This document shows, in pieces, positions 24,360 to 32,899 of a stretch of 43,887 bases of DNA. The position numbers and the translations under genes were made by a program. The DNA lies in contig DDUQ01000030.1 of assembly GCA_002344885.1 (NCBI GenBank), positions 834 to 44,720 of the forward strand. Direction: 5' to 3'. This stretch comes from Comamonadaceae bacterium UBA2334 (GTDB taxonomy: Bacteria > Pseudomonadota > Gammaproteobacteria > Burkholderiales > Burkholderiaceae_C). The notes under the pieces are model-generated. The model saw only the letters and a program-made list of their open reading frames with translations. It was not told the origin of the DNA and did no database searches. Each line of letters starts with the position of its first letter. Position 1 is the stretch's first letter.

Positions 24360-26933
24360 ATGACCCACCCACCTATCCCCCGCCCCGGTGCCTGGCAATT
24401 GGCGCTGCGCGCGCTGTGGCGCGACTTTCGCGCGGGCGAGCTGCGCCTGCTGCTGGTGGCGGTCACGCTGGCGGTGGCGGCACTCACGTCGGTGGGCTTT
24501 TTTGCTGACCGGTTGCAAGGGGGTTTGCAGCGCGACGCCCGGCAACTGCTGGGTGGCGATGCGGTCCTCAGTTCTGACAATGTCCCACCGCCCGCCGCCC
24601 AGGCTGAAGCCGACAAGCTGGGCTTGCAGACCAACCAGAGCCTGAGTTTTCCGACCATGGGCCGGGCGGGTGCCGAACACGGTGGCGGGGCTCGGCTGGT
24701 TGCGTTGAAAGCCGTCAACCCTGGCTACCCCTTGCGTGGCAAGCTGGTGGTGGCGCCCGATGCCGCCTCGGCGGGGCAACCCGCATCGGGTGTGCCTGCA
24801 CCTGGTACCGCGTGGGTGGATGCCGCTTTGCTGGTGGCACTCAACCTTCAGGTGGGCCAGACCCTGTGGTTGGGCGATGCGCAGTTCACCATCGATCAGG
24901 TGATCGTGACCGAGCCTGACCGTGGCGGTGGTTTCATGACCTTTGCGCCCCGCGTCATGGTGCATGCCGATGACCTGCCCGCCACCCGTCTGGTGCAGCC
25001 CGCCAGCCGCATCACCTGGCGGTTGGCAGTGGTCGGGTCTGACGATGCGGTGCGACGCTTCAGCGCCTGGGCGCAGGCGGCAATCGAGGCGGGCAAGTTG
25101 CGTGGTGCGCGCATGGAGTCGCTCGAATCGGGGCGGCCTGAGATGACCCAGACCCTGGGACGGGCCGAAAAATTTCTCAACCTGGTGGCCTTGCTGGCTG
25201 CCTTGCTCAGCGCAGTGGCGGTTGCCATTGCAGCACGCGGGTTTGCGCAGCGCCACCTGGACGACTGTGCCATGTTGCGTGTGCTGGGCTTGAGCCAGCG
25301 GACCATGGCCTGGTCGTTTGCGTTGGAGTTCCTGGTGGTGGGTGTGTTGGCCAGCGTGCTGGGGGTGGCGTTGGGTTTTGCCGTCCACCATGTGTTTGTG
25401 GTGTTGCTGGGCAGCCTGTTGAGTGTGGCCTTGCCGGCTGCCAGCCTGTGGCCCGTGCTGTTCGGGCTGGGGCTGGGGCTGACGTTGATGGTGGCCTTCG
25501 GCCTGCCACCCGTGCTGCAACTGGCGCGGGTACCGCCGCTTCGCGTCATCCGGCGTGACGTGGGTGGCCTCAAGCCTGTGTCGGTGGGCGTGTTGGCGCT
25601 GGGGTTGGCCGGGTTCGCGACCATGCTGCTGGCAGTCAGCCGCGACCTGACGTTGGGTGCCCTGGCCGTGGGGGGCTTTGCCGCTGCGGTGGTGGTGTTC
25701 GCGGTCATCAGCTTCGGGGCGGTCAAGCTGTTGCGTGGGGTGGTCACCGAAGGCAACGCGCCGCGCTGGCTGTTGCTGGCCACCCGCCAGCTGTCAGCAC
25801 GGCCAGGTTATGCCGTGGTGCAGGTCAGTTCACTGGCTGTCGGTTTGCTGGCACTCGTGCTGCTGGTGCTCTTGCGCACCGACCTGATTGACAGCTGGCG
25901 CAAGGCCACGCCGCCTGATGCGCCCAACCGCTTTGTCATCAATGTGCAGCCCGATCAGGCGGATGCCTTCCAGGCCCACCTGCGTGCAGCGGGTGTGACC
26001 CGGTACGACTGGTACCCCATGATGCGCGGGCGGCTGGTGCAGATCAACGGCCAGGCCATCGACCCCAATGTCCTGTCCACTGACCGGGCACGCCGGTTGG
26101 TCGAGCGTGAATTCAACCTGTCGCATGCCACACAGGCTCCGGTGCACAACCAGGTGGTGGCCGGGCAGTGGCTGGCCGACGAAGCAGACGGGGCCAGCGT
26201 GGAAGAAGGGCTGGCCCAGGAGCTGGGGCTGAAGCTGGGTGACACTCTCACGTTTGACCTGGCAGGCCAGTTGCGCACCAGTCGCATCACCACCTTGCGC
26301 AAGGTGGACTGGGGCAGCATGCGCGTCAATTTCTTCGTGATGTATCCGGTGGCGAGCATGGGCGACACGCCCGTGACTTACATCAGCGCCTTCAGGGCAC
26401 CCGGCGGTGCCACCGGAACGCCTGCCGATGCGCAGGCCGGTGCGGTGTTCGACAACACGCTGGTGCGTGACTTTCCCAACATCACCAACGTGGACATGAG
26501 CAGCACGATTGCACAGGTGCAGCAGGTGCTGGGGCAGGTGATACGCGCGGTGGAGTTTCTGTTTGGCTTCACGCTTGCGGCCGGGCTGGTGGTGCTGTTT
26601 GCCGCTGTGTCGGCCACGCGGACCGAACGCGAGCGTGAATTTGCCATCATGCGTGCCGTCGGGGCCAGTGCCCGGCTGCTGAGCCAGGTGCAGCGCACCG
26701 AGTTGCTGGGCGTCGGTTTGCTGGCGGGTGTGCTGGCGTCGGCTGTGGCATCGGTGGTGGGCTGGGCGCTGGCGCGTTACGCCTTTGAGTTTGCTTGGAA
26801 TCCGTCGGTCTGGGTGGTGCTGGGTGGTTCGCTGGCCGGTGCCGTGCTGGCACTGGCCGCAGGCTGGTGGAGTTTGCGCAGCGTGCTCCAGACTCCCGTG
26901 GTGGCCACTTTGCGACGTGCCACCACCCAATGA
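24360..26933 (+). CDS. FtsX-like ABC transporter permease (YbbP type)
   Basis: An 857-residue membrane protein with an N-terminal helix (about residues 30-48) and a periplasmic domain. An FtsX-type helix block follows at about 275-400, then further helices, a second periplasmic region and a C-terminal FtsX block (about 735-850, with TRTEREREFAIMRAVGASARLL). This is the duplicated YbbP layout of the LolCDE/MacB superfamily, mechanotransmission systems rather than ordinary pores. The usual partner ATPase (YbbA type) is not adjacent on either side. The ATG at 24360 starts the conserved region but has no strong ribosome site. The 227-base gap after upp shows nothing else I can name. Confidence 0.88.
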   Translation: MTHPPIPRPGAWQLALRALWRDFRAGELRLLLVAVTLAVAALTSVGFFADRLQGGLQRDARQLLGGDAVLSSDNVPPPAAQAEADKLGLQTNQSLSFPTMGRAGAEHGGGARLVALKAVNPGYPLRGKLVVAPDAASAGQPASGVPAPGTAWVDAALLVALNLQVGQTLWLGDAQFTIDQVIVTEPDRGGGFMTFAPRVMVHADDLPATRLVQPASRITWRLAVVGSDDAVRRFSAWAQAAIEAGKLRGARMESLESGRPEMTQTLGRAEKFLNLVALLAALLSAVAVAIAARGFAQRHLDDCAMLRVLGLSQRTMAWSFALEFLVVGVLASVLGVALGFAVHHVFVVLLGSLLSVALPAASLWPVLFGLGLGLTLMVAFGLPPVLQLARVPPLRVIRRDVGGLKPVSVGVLALGLAGFATMLLAVSRDLTLGALAVGGFAAAVVVFAVISFGAVKLLRGVVTEGNAPRWLLLATRQLSARPGYAVVQVSSLAVGLLALVLLVLLRTDLIDSWRKATPPDAPNRFVINVQPDQADAFQAHLRAAGVTRYDWYPMMRGRLVQINGQAIDPNVLSTDRARRLVEREFNLSHATQAPVHNQVVAGQWLADEADGASVEEGLAQELGLKLGDTLTFDLAGQLRTSRITTLRKVDWGSMRVNFFVMYPVASMGDTPVTYISAFRAPGGATGTPADAQAGAVFDNTLVRDFPNITNVDMSSTIAQVQQVLGQVIRAVEFLFGFTLAAGLVVLFAAVSATRTEREREFAIMRAVGASARLLSQVQRTELLGVGLLAGVLASAVASVVGWALARYAFEFAWNPSVWVVLGGSLAGAVLALAAGWWSLRSVLQTPVVATLRRATTQ

Positions 26934-26945
26934 TTGATTGCTGAC

Positions 26946-27365
26946 ATGACAGCCGATTCCTCTCCGACACCCCACCCAGCCCCCGCCACACCGTACGAAT
27001 GGATCGGTGGCGAGCCGCGCGTCAAGGCGCTGGTTGACCGTTTTTATGACCTCATGGACCTGGAACCCGCCTACGCCCAACTGCGTGCCAGCCATGGCAG
27101 CACGCTGGACGATGCACGCCAGAAGTTGTTCTGGTTTCTCTGCGGCTGGCTGGGCGGCCCGGACTACTTTGTGGAGCGCTTCGGCCACCCAAGGCTGCGC
27201 GCACGGCACATGCCGTTTTCCATTGGCATCGTCGAGCGCGACCAGTGGCTGGCCTGCATGGACCAGGCCATGGCAGAAACGGGCGTGGACCCGGCATTGC
27301 ACGCCCGGCTGAACACCAGCTTCTTCCAGACAGCAGACTGGATGCGCAACCGGGCGGGTAACTGA
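26946..27365 (+). CDS. Group II truncated haemoglobin
   Basis: A 139-residue globin with the 2-over-2 group II pattern: TPYEWIGGEPRVKALVDRFY with a B10-type Tyr, LFWFLCGWLGGPDYFV, and the proximal His in RARHMPFSIG. Trp at the G8-like position (RDQWLACM) is also characteristic. Such globins bind O2 or NO and often act in oxidative or nitrosative stress. It begins 12 bases after the permease stop and may be co-transcribed with it. Confidence 0.93.
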   Translation: MTADSSPTPHPAPATPYEWIGGEPRVKALVDRFYDLMDLEPAYAQLRASHGSTLDDARQKLFWFLCGWLGGPDYFVERFGHPRLRARHMPFSIGIVERDQWLACMDQAMAETGVDPALHARLNTSFFQTADWMRNRAGN

Positions 27366-27415
27366 TATTTTGGTAGCAAACGACACAATAAATAAAAGCG
27401 ATAGGAGGCAAAATA
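27366..27415. repeat. Dispersed repeat, copy 4, carrying a Shine-Dalgarno
   Basis: TATTTTGGTAGCAAACGACA, then CAATAAATAAAAGCGATAGGAGGCAAAAT, follows the family element order. Its terminal element supplies AGGAGG (27403-27408), seven bases before the ATG at 27416. Confidence 0.7.
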
Positions 27416-27769
27416 ATGTCAAATTCAGTGGAGAAATTGCTGCAAGACCTTCAACTGTTGGATGGCCCGCAGTTCGCCACCGTGCAGGCGGTCAGGGAGT
27501 TGGTTGCCGAGCAGTTTGCGGCGGTGCATGAAGAGGTGAAGTACGGCGGCATCCTGTTCACGGCGGGTGTGCCGTTCGGTGGTGTGTTTGCTTACCAGTC
27601 GCATGTGTCGGTCGAGTTCAGCCAGGGCGCGAAGATCGCAGACCCGTACGGTCAGCTCGAAGGCAAGGGCAAAGGCCGGCGGCACATCAAGTTGCGCAGT
27701 GTGGACGACATCCCGGCAAAGCAGCTCGCGGCTTACCTGCCTCTTGCGCACCGTGCGGCGGGTGGATAA
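27416..27769 (+). CDS. DUF1801-like protein
   Basis: A 117-residue cytoplasmic protein with the DUF1801/YdhG-like pattern. It has a helical start (VEKLLQDLQLL, AVRELVAEQF), then EEVKYGGILFTAGVPFGGVFAYQSHVSVEF and a Lys/Arg-rich KGKGRRHIKLRSVDDIP. Function is unknown; related folds bind small ligands. Its ribosome-binding site is provided by the adjacent dispersed repeat. Confidence 0.75.
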   Translation: MSNSVEKLLQDLQLLDGPQFATVQAVRELVAEQFAAVHEEVKYGGILFTAGVPFGGVFAYQSHVSVEFSQGAKIADPYGQLEGKGKGRRHIKLRSVDDIPAKQLAAYLPLAHRAAGG

Positions 27770-27813
27770 ATTCCACCGCTTGCGCCGCCACCCTCCACAC
27801 CAGGAACCCTGCC

Positions 27814-28590
27814 ATGTTTGCCAAACGTCCCGTCCACATCGGCCTGTCAGCCCGCATCACGCATCCTGAGGTGGGTGGGGTCGGGCTCAAAGGCAAAACC
27901 CTGCAAGTGCTGGAGCAGTCGGTGGCACAGTGGGCTGCCTCGCGTGACACGCTGGTGCTCATGGTGCCCTCGGTCATGCAGGATGGCGCGTTGATGCGCA
28001 GCAACATTCGCGTGCGTGACTATGCCCGCTACCTGGACGGCCTGATTTTGCAGGGCGGGGCCGATGTCAGCCCCCGCGCCTATGGCGAAGAACCGCTGCG
28101 CCCCGAGTGGAGTGGCGATCCGGTGCGCGATGCCTACGAACTGGAGCTGGTGCACGAGTTCATGGAAGAGGGCAAACCCATTCTGGGCATCTGCCGGGGC
28201 ATGCAGCTCATCAACGTGGCGTTGGGCGGCAGCCTGTGGCAAGACCTGCCCAGCCTGTGCCCTGGCCCTGTGCCGCACGAAACCACGGCCTACGAACAGA
28301 ACGCCCACCCGGTGCGCTTTGTAGAGGGCGGCCAAATGGCCCGCTGGTTTGGTGGCGTGCAGGGTGGGCTGGTGGCATCCATTCACCACCAGGCCGTGCG
28401 CCGCCTGGGCAAAGGCCTGGTGACCGAGGCAGTGGCCGACGACGGCGTGGTCGAAGCCATCCGTTGGAGCGGCCGCAGCTTTGTGTGTGGGGTGCAGTGG
28501 CACCCCGAGTTCCACCACCTGGGCCAGCAGGAGATGCTGGACTGCCACCCGCTGCTCGACGCGTTCCTGGACGCGGCGCGCAAGGCGTGA
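27814..28590 (+). CDS. Class I glutamine amidotransferase-like hydrolase (peptidase C26, PuuD type)
   Basis: A 258-residue protein of the gamma-glutamyl-gamma-aminobutyrate hydrolase family. The nucleophile Cys is in GKPILGICRGMQLINVALGG, the catalytic His-x-Glu in VQWHPEFHH, and the oxyanion Gly region in LDGLILQGGADVSPRAYG. Family members cleave gamma-glutamyl amide bonds, for example in putrescine breakdown. No other puu genes are nearby, so the substrate cannot be assigned. It starts 44 bases after the DUF1801-like gene. Confidence 0.9.
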   Translation: MFAKRPVHIGLSARITHPEVGGVGLKGKTLQVLEQSVAQWAASRDTLVLMVPSVMQDGALMRSNIRVRDYARYLDGLILQGGADVSPRAYGEEPLRPEWSGDPVRDAYELELVHEFMEEGKPILGICRGMQLINVALGGSLWQDLPSLCPGPVPHETTAYEQNAHPVRFVEGGQMARWFGGVQGGLVASIHHQAVRRLGKGLVTEAVADDGVVEAIRWSGRSFVCGVQWHPEFHHLGQQEMLDCHPLLDAFLDAARKA

Positions 28591-28680
28591 CCTGCACGCG
28601 ACAGCTTGCCGTGCGGGGCCTTTGCAGCAGACTCACAATCGAAATCTTTTTTGCTTCAACCCAACACAGGAGACACAGGT

Positions 28681-29082
28681 ATGTTCAGTCACGTCATGGT
28701 CGGTTCCAACGACATCGAGCGTTCCAAACGGTTCTACAACGCGGTGCTGGGGGTGCTCGGTGCGGGCGAGCCCATGGTCAACCAGGCTGGCACCGGCCAC
28801 ACGCGGCTGTTCTACCGCCACGACGGCGCAACGTTCTGCGTGTCGGAGCCGATCGACGGTGCGCCGGCCACCCATGCCAACGGTGGCACCATCGGGTTCA
28901 AATGCAACTCGCCTGAGCAAGTGGCGCAGTTCCATGATGTGGCAGTGGCCAACGGCGGCACCTCCATCGAGCAGCCACCGGGCCTGCGCGAGAACAAGAT
29001 GGGCGCGCTCTACCTGTCATACGTGCGCGACCCGGACGGCAACAAGCTGTGTGCGCTGCACCGGCCTGCGCAACCCAAATGA
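28681..29082 (+). CDS. VOC-superfamily (glyoxalase/dioxygenase-fold) protein
   Basis: A 133-residue protein with two beta-alpha-beta-beta-beta modules: MFSHVMVGSNDIERSKRFYN at the start and FHDVAVANGGTSIEQPPG to VRDPDGNKLCALH in the second half. The terminal DPDGNKLC is the usual metal-site region of the fold. The substrate is unknown. CAGGAG before ATG 28681 supports the start over upstream in-frame codons. Confidence 0.88.
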   Translation: MFSHVMVGSNDIERSKRFYNAVLGVLGAGEPMVNQAGTGHTRLFYRHDGATFCVSEPIDGAPATHANGGTIGFKCNSPEQVAQFHDVAVANGGTSIEQPPGLRENKMGALYLSYVRDPDGNKLCALHRPAQPK

Positions 29083-29090
29083 GCGGTTCT

Positions 29091-29121
29091 CAGAGGCAGA
29101 GCGTCTTTCGCCCAGCCTCTG
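29091..29121. terminator. Possible hairpin between convergent VOC and GNAT genes
   Basis: CAGAGGC (29091-29097) and GCCTCTG (29115-29121) pair perfectly around a 17-base loop, in the 101-base gap between convergent genes. There is no clear T run. Confidence 0.3.
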
Positions 29122-29183
29122 AATTGCTTGCCCCCGGTGCGTTCGGGCCGCTGCGGCACTGCCCATGGCTGCGGGTGGCGCGG

Positions 29184-29669
29184 TCAGGCCAGCCACTTCT
29201 GCATGAAGCTGGCTTGCCCGGCTGCAGGGTCCAACTCGTAGGGTGCGAACCCAAACCGCACATAGCTGTGCAACGCGGGCTGGTTGCCCGTCAGCACTTC
29301 CAGGGTCAGCTTGCAGCAACCCCGTGCGCGGGCGTGCGCTTCGGCAGCTGCCAGCAGCGCCTGACCGATGCCTTGCCCGCGGTGGTCGGGCAGCACAGCC
29401 ATGTCGTGGATGTTCATCAGCGGACGTGCCTTGAACGAGGAGTATCCCTCCATGCAGTTGACCAGGCCCACCGGCTGGCCATCCAGCCAGGCCACGAAAC
29501 TGGCCACGCCGGGGCGGGCGGCCAGGTCGCTGCACAGGCGGGATTTGACATCGTCGGCCAGCGGTTCCCCGCCGCCCATCGGGTCGCGGGCGTAGGCATC
29601 GAGCAGCATCAGCAAGGCGTTGCAGTGGGCGGGCTGGGCGAAATCGACCGGGGAGACGATCAGTGTCAT
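29184..29669 (-). CDS. GNAT-family N-acetyltransferase
   Basis: A 161-residue single-domain acetyltransferase. The acetyl-CoA pyrophosphate loop DHRGQGIGQALL (motif A) is intact, preceded by IHDMAVLP and followed by LEVLTGNQPALHSYVRFGF (motif B). The substrate cannot be deduced. ATG 29667-29669 (MTLIVSPVDFAQ) fits the fold better than the upstream ATG-like start. It converges on the VOC gene and is divergent from the membrane-protein gene that follows. Confidence 0.88.
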   Translation of the reverse strand: MTLIVSPVDFAQPAHCNALLMLLDAYARDPMGGGEPLADDVKSRLCSDLAARPGVASFVAWLDGQPVGLVNCMEGYSSFKARPLMNIHDMAVLPDHRGQGIGQALLAAAEAHARARGCCKLTLEVLTGNQPALHSYVRFGFAPYELDPAAGQASFMQKWLA

Positions 29670-29888
29670 GGGTGTGAAGCCGCACGCAGGGCGTGCGGGG
29701 TAGGTGCATTCAGCCCACATTGTCAGTCAGACTGCCTCAAGCTGGCGGTGCAGGGTCTCGGGTCGGGGCAAAGGCCAACCAGGCTTTGAGTGCGCAAGTG
29801 GGCAGCTTTCTCCACGGTGCGGATTTTCCACGGTGCGGTGGCGTTGCGGGTAGCATCGCCAGTCAACCCCGCCACTCGGAAGCCACCC

Positions 29889-30470
29889 GTGCCACCCCGT
29901 CTGCTGCACCGCGTTCCCGCCGGTTTGCCGGCGTTTCTGGGTCCCATTCACCCGCCTTGCTACGTGCACCGGGCACCGCAGTGGCAGGTGACAGCATTGG
30001 TGGGCACGGCTGCTGCGCTGGTGGGGGCGGGTCTGGCGTACATCGCTTGGCAAGGCTGGCAGCGCGACCTGACTGCGCCCGAGTGGGCCATGGGTGCGTT
30101 CATGATCCCGTTTCTGTTGCTGTTGCTGCGCCCGGTCAGCTGGCGCTCACCCGTCGTGCTGGTGGCTGATGTGCGGGGCATTCATTTTTTGGGCGGGCGA
30201 GAAAGCGCGTTCGTGCCCTGGGCAGAAACGGGGCCGCTGTCCATCGAGCGGGCGCGCACCCAGGCCGGTGTGGCCCGCTGCGTGATCGTCACCATTGCCA
30301 GCAGCTCCCCTTTTTGGGAGGCCGCGCGGCAATCGGCCTTCAGCGCCTGGCTGATGGGTGACGAGCAACCCCCTGGCTACTTTCGCATGCCCATTGTCAG
30401 CCAGGGCGTGGCACCGGCGCAGACGCTGGCCTGCCTGGAGGCTTTGCGTGAACAAGGCGGCAAGCCGTGA
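29889..30470 (+). CDS. Hypothetical inner-membrane protein with two helices
   Basis: An unrecognised protein. From GTG 29889 (GGAAG upstream) it has 193 residues; a GTG at 29790 would add 33. Two hydrophobic segments (WQVTALVGTAAALVGAGLAYI and WAMGAFMIPFLLLLLRP) are followed by a soluble domain with alternating hydrophobic strands (VVLVADVRGIHFLGG, VPWAETGPLSIERAR, CVIVTIASS). The layout of two helices plus a beta-rich PH-like domain is common in small bacterial membrane proteins. Its stop overlaps the start of the next gene (GTGA, 30467-30470). Confidence 0.65.
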   Translation: MPPRLLHRVPAGLPAFLGPIHPPCYVHRAPQWQVTALVGTAAALVGAGLAYIAWQGWQRDLTAPEWAMGAFMIPFLLLLLRPVSWRSPVVLVADVRGIHFLGGRESAFVPWAETGPLSIERARTQAGVARCVIVTIASSSPFWEAARQSAFSAWLMGDEQPPGYFRMPIVSQGVAPAQTLACLEALREQGGKP

Positions 30471-30985
30471 GTGCTGCAACCGATTGCACACCCGGTGTGC
30501 ACCTGCAAAGCCAGCACACCATTCGACCGTTTGCGCCTGCCGATGCAACGGCCTGTCGGGCCATTTTTTGCAGCAATGTGCCACGTCATTTTGCGCCGGA
30601 TGAACAGCCTGAATTTGAAGCGTTTCTGGCCAACCCGGTCGGTGACTATTGGGTGCTGGAGACTGCAGGGGCGTTGGTCGCATGCGGTGGGAGCCGGGTT
30701 GACGGAAACGTCGGCAGGCTGATCTGGGGCATGGTGCATGCCGCGCACCATGGAACGGGCGTGGGCCGGGCGTTGCTGTGGTGGCGCCTGGACCACCTGT
30801 GCCGCCGGTCAGACCTGGTGGCCGTTGCCATCGAAACCAGCCAGCGGGCAGAAGGCTTTTTTGCGCGCCATGGGTTTGAGGTGACCCGGCGCGTGCCCGA
30901 TGGTTTTGGCCCAGGGCTGGACAGTGTGGACATGCACCTGCAAGCCGAGCGTTGGCACCGGTGGGAACGTGGCGCATGGCTGTAA
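30467..30985 (+). CDS. GNAT-family N-acetyltransferase
   Basis: A 172-residue acetyltransferase. Motif A reads HHGTGVGRALLWWRL, preceded by LIWGMVHAA, and the C-terminal part is AIETSQRAEGFFARHGFEVTR. It begins with GTG overlapping the preceding stop, so it is coupled to the membrane-protein gene. The substrate is unknown. Confidence 0.85.
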   Translation: MSAATDCTPGVHLQSQHTIRPFAPADATACRAIFCSNVPRHFAPDEQPEFEAFLANPVGDYWVLETAGALVACGGSRVDGNVGRLIWGMVHAAHHGTGVGRALLWWRLDHLCRRSDLVAVAIETSQRAEGFFARHGFEVTRRVPDGFGPGLDSVDMHLQAERWHRWERGAWL

Positions 30986-30998
30986 GAGAACTGAACTT

Positions 30999-31048
30999 AA
31001 AAATTGCCTCTGTCGCTTTATTTAAAAGCGCAAGACGCTATGTTTTTT
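30999..31048. repeat. Dispersed repeat, copy 5
   Basis: AAAAATTGCCTCTGTCGCTT, then TATTTAAAAGCGCAAGACGC, then TATGTTTTTT, has the family element order in the same orientation as copy 3. It lies in the 92-base gap before the methyltransferase gene. Confidence 0.75.
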
Positions 31049-31077
31049 AGTGTTTATCAATTGAAAACTCGCCTGCC

Positions 31078-31833
31078 ATGGACGATATGACGCACTTTCT
31101 CGACATTTACGGCCATCTGCCCCGTGCGGGCCCAGGCTCCACGGCATCCACCCGCCGGGCTTGGGCGCTGATGACGGACCTGCCCGCGTCACCGCGCGTG
31201 CTGGACATCGGGTGCGGGCCGGGCGTGCAGACGGTGGACCTGCTGCAACTCACGGCGGGCCAGGTGCTGGCGCTGGACTTTCTGCCGCTGATGGTCGAGC
31301 GAACCCGTGCGCTGGCGGCGCAGGCCGGTGTGGCCGACCGGCTGACCGTGCTGCAACAAGACATGCACGAGATGGACTTTGCCCCCGCCAGCTTCGACGT
31401 GGTGTGGTCTGAGGGTGCCATTTACAACCTGGGCTTCGAGAACGGTTTGAACAAGGTCAAGCCCTTCGTGCGCTCAGGCGGGCACGTGGTGGTCAGCGAA
31501 GCGGTGTGGCTGCAGCCCGCCCCGCCCGCACTGGTGGTGGCCCATTGGCAGGAGTACCCCGAAATCGACACCATTGCCCACAAGCTCGCCGTTATCGGTA
31601 GGCTGGGGTACACGCTGCAAGGGCATTTTGTGCTGCCCGAGTCCGACTGGACCACCGACTACTACGACCCCATGGAACGCCTGTTGCCGCTGAAAGCGAA
31701 ACAATGGGCAGGTGGACCGGACGAAGACAAAGGCCTGGCGGTGATTGACGAGGCTCGGCGCGAGATCGCGATGTACCGGCAGAACTCGGCCTGGTATGGC
31801 TATGCTTTTTTTGTCATGAAACGCCGGGGCTGA
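31078..31833 (+). CDS. SAM-dependent class I methyltransferase
   Basis: A 251-residue methyltransferase. Motif I is VLDIGCGPGVQTVDL, motif II is LALDFLPLMVERTRA, a later acidic segment is VLQQDMHEMDF, and motif IV is FDVVWSEGAIYNLGF. The C-terminal half carries substrate-binding helices and an aromatic end (YRQNSAWYGYAFFVMKRRG). It resembles small-molecule methyltransferases of the UbiE/type 11 group, but the substrate is unknown. The ATG at 31087 is an alternative start. Confidence 0.88.
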   Translation: MDDMTHFLDIYGHLPRAGPGSTASTRRAWALMTDLPASPRVLDIGCGPGVQTVDLLQLTAGQVLALDFLPLMVERTRALAAQAGVADRLTVLQQDMHEMDFAPASFDVVWSEGAIYNLGFENGLNKVKPFVRSGGHVVVSEAVWLQPAPPALVVAHWQEYPEIDTIAHKLAVIGRLGYTLQGHFVLPESDWTTDYYDPMERLLPLKAKQWAGGPDEDKGLAVIDEARREIAMYRQNSAWYGYAFFVMKRRG

Positions 31834-31901
31834 CGAGGCGGTTGGCTGGCCTGCCCCCTGCACACGGGCGTGAACAAGGGGGTCTTGCATGGAGGACGAA
31901 C

Positions 31902-32411
31902 ATGGACAAACCTGCAACCGTTTCGGTTCAAGTTCATGCCGGGTACCTGCCTGGCTGCGTGGGCCGCATCGTGGAGCTGCACGCCACTTACTACGCGGCC
32001 AAAGCCGGGTTTGGCGTGCCCTTCGAAGCGAAGGTGGCGCGTGAGCTGGCCGACTTCTGCCAGCGTCTCCGCCCCGACCGCGACGGCCTGTGGCTGGCCG
32101 TGGCAGATGGGCGCATTGAAGGCTCGATTGCCATCGACGGCCTGCATGCCGATGCCGAGGGGGCGCACCTGCGCTGGTTCATATTGTCGGATCGCCTCAG
32201 GGGGCGGGGCGTTGGCAGGCAATTGCTGGCGCACGCCACGGCTTTCGCAGATGCCAGGCGGTTCGCCAGAACCTACCTGTGGACGTTTGCAGGACTCGAT
32301 GCTGCGCGGCACCTCTACGAGTCGGCAGGCTTTCGCCTGGCGCACGAGGCGGCGGGCGAGCAGTGGGGCACCCGTGTGGCCGAGCAACGGTTCGAACGGG
32401 TGGTGAGTTGA
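31902..32411 (+). CDS. GNAT-family N-acetyltransferase
   Basis: A 169-residue acetyltransferase, the third GNAT in 3 kb. Motif A reads SDRLRGRGVGRQLLAHA, preceded by EGAHLRWFIL, with DAARHLYESAGFRLAHE as motif B. The start region (GYLPGCVGRIVELHATYYA) resembles the C-terminal GNAT half of MarR-GNAT fusion regulators, but no winged helix is present here. GGAGG lies before ATG 31902. The substrate is unknown. Confidence 0.87.
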   Translation: MDKPATVSVQVHAGYLPGCVGRIVELHATYYAAKAGFGVPFEAKVARELADFCQRLRPDRDGLWLAVADGRIEGSIAIDGLHADAEGAHLRWFILSDRLRGRGVGRQLLAHATAFADARRFARTYLWTFAGLDAARHLYESAGFRLAHEAAGEQWGTRVAEQRFERVVS

Positions 32412-32496
32412 GCGCTTGAGCGGCCTGCATCGGGCGCGGAGGCGTGTGGGGTGAGGCAGCGGGTGCACCTACCGGCCAGTTCAGCCTTCTCGATGC

Positions 32497-32685
32497 TCAG
32501 GGTGCGGCCTTTTTGGCTTCCGACGCTTCCATCTGTTGCTGCACCACCTGCGCCAGCAGACGCATGGTTTGTCGCCGGTCGTCCGCACTCATGCCAGCCA
32601 GCCAGGCTTTGAACTTGTCGAGCTCCGGATGGGGTGACGGTGGCTTGGCTTTGCCGGACGGATCAGAGCTGGCTTTTGTGGTCAT
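32497..32685 (-). CDS. Short hypothetical protein
   Basis: A 62-residue hydrophilic protein: a Ser/Pro/Lys-rich first half, then a helical segment LDKFKAWLAGMSADDRRQTM, then RLLAQVVQQQMEASEAKKAA. I do not recognise a family. GAGAGG lies upstream of ATG 32683-32685. It is downstream of putA on the same strand, separated by 284 bases holding a pair of repeats, so it probably has its own promoter or depends on read-through. Coding status is likely but not certain. Confidence 0.5.
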   Translation of the reverse strand: MTTKASSDPSGKAKPPSPHPELDKFKAWLAGMSADDRRQTMRLLAQVVQQQMEASEAKKAAP

Positions 32686-32849
32686 GCTGGCTGGCAACCT
32701 CTCAAATGCCCGTGTTGCAACCCCAACCCAACGGTGCCGATGGTGGCTGGGTGGCCATGGGCCGGGTGGAGGGTCGGAAGTTTGCCACACGGTGTTCGCG
32801 CGGCGCCTACACGGCACCCACACGGCGCGCGTGGGTTCACGCTTGCAAA

Positions 32850-32899
32850 CAAAAAACGGCTCTGGCGCTTGTTTCATAAAGATATTCAGCTATAAAAAT
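32850..32899. repeat. Dispersed repeat, copy 6a
   Basis: CAAAAAACGGCTCTGGCGCT, then TGTTTCATAAAGATATTCAGC, then TATAAAAA, is a copy in the orientation of copies 3 and 5. It forms a head-to-head pair with the copy that follows immediately. Confidence 0.65.
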
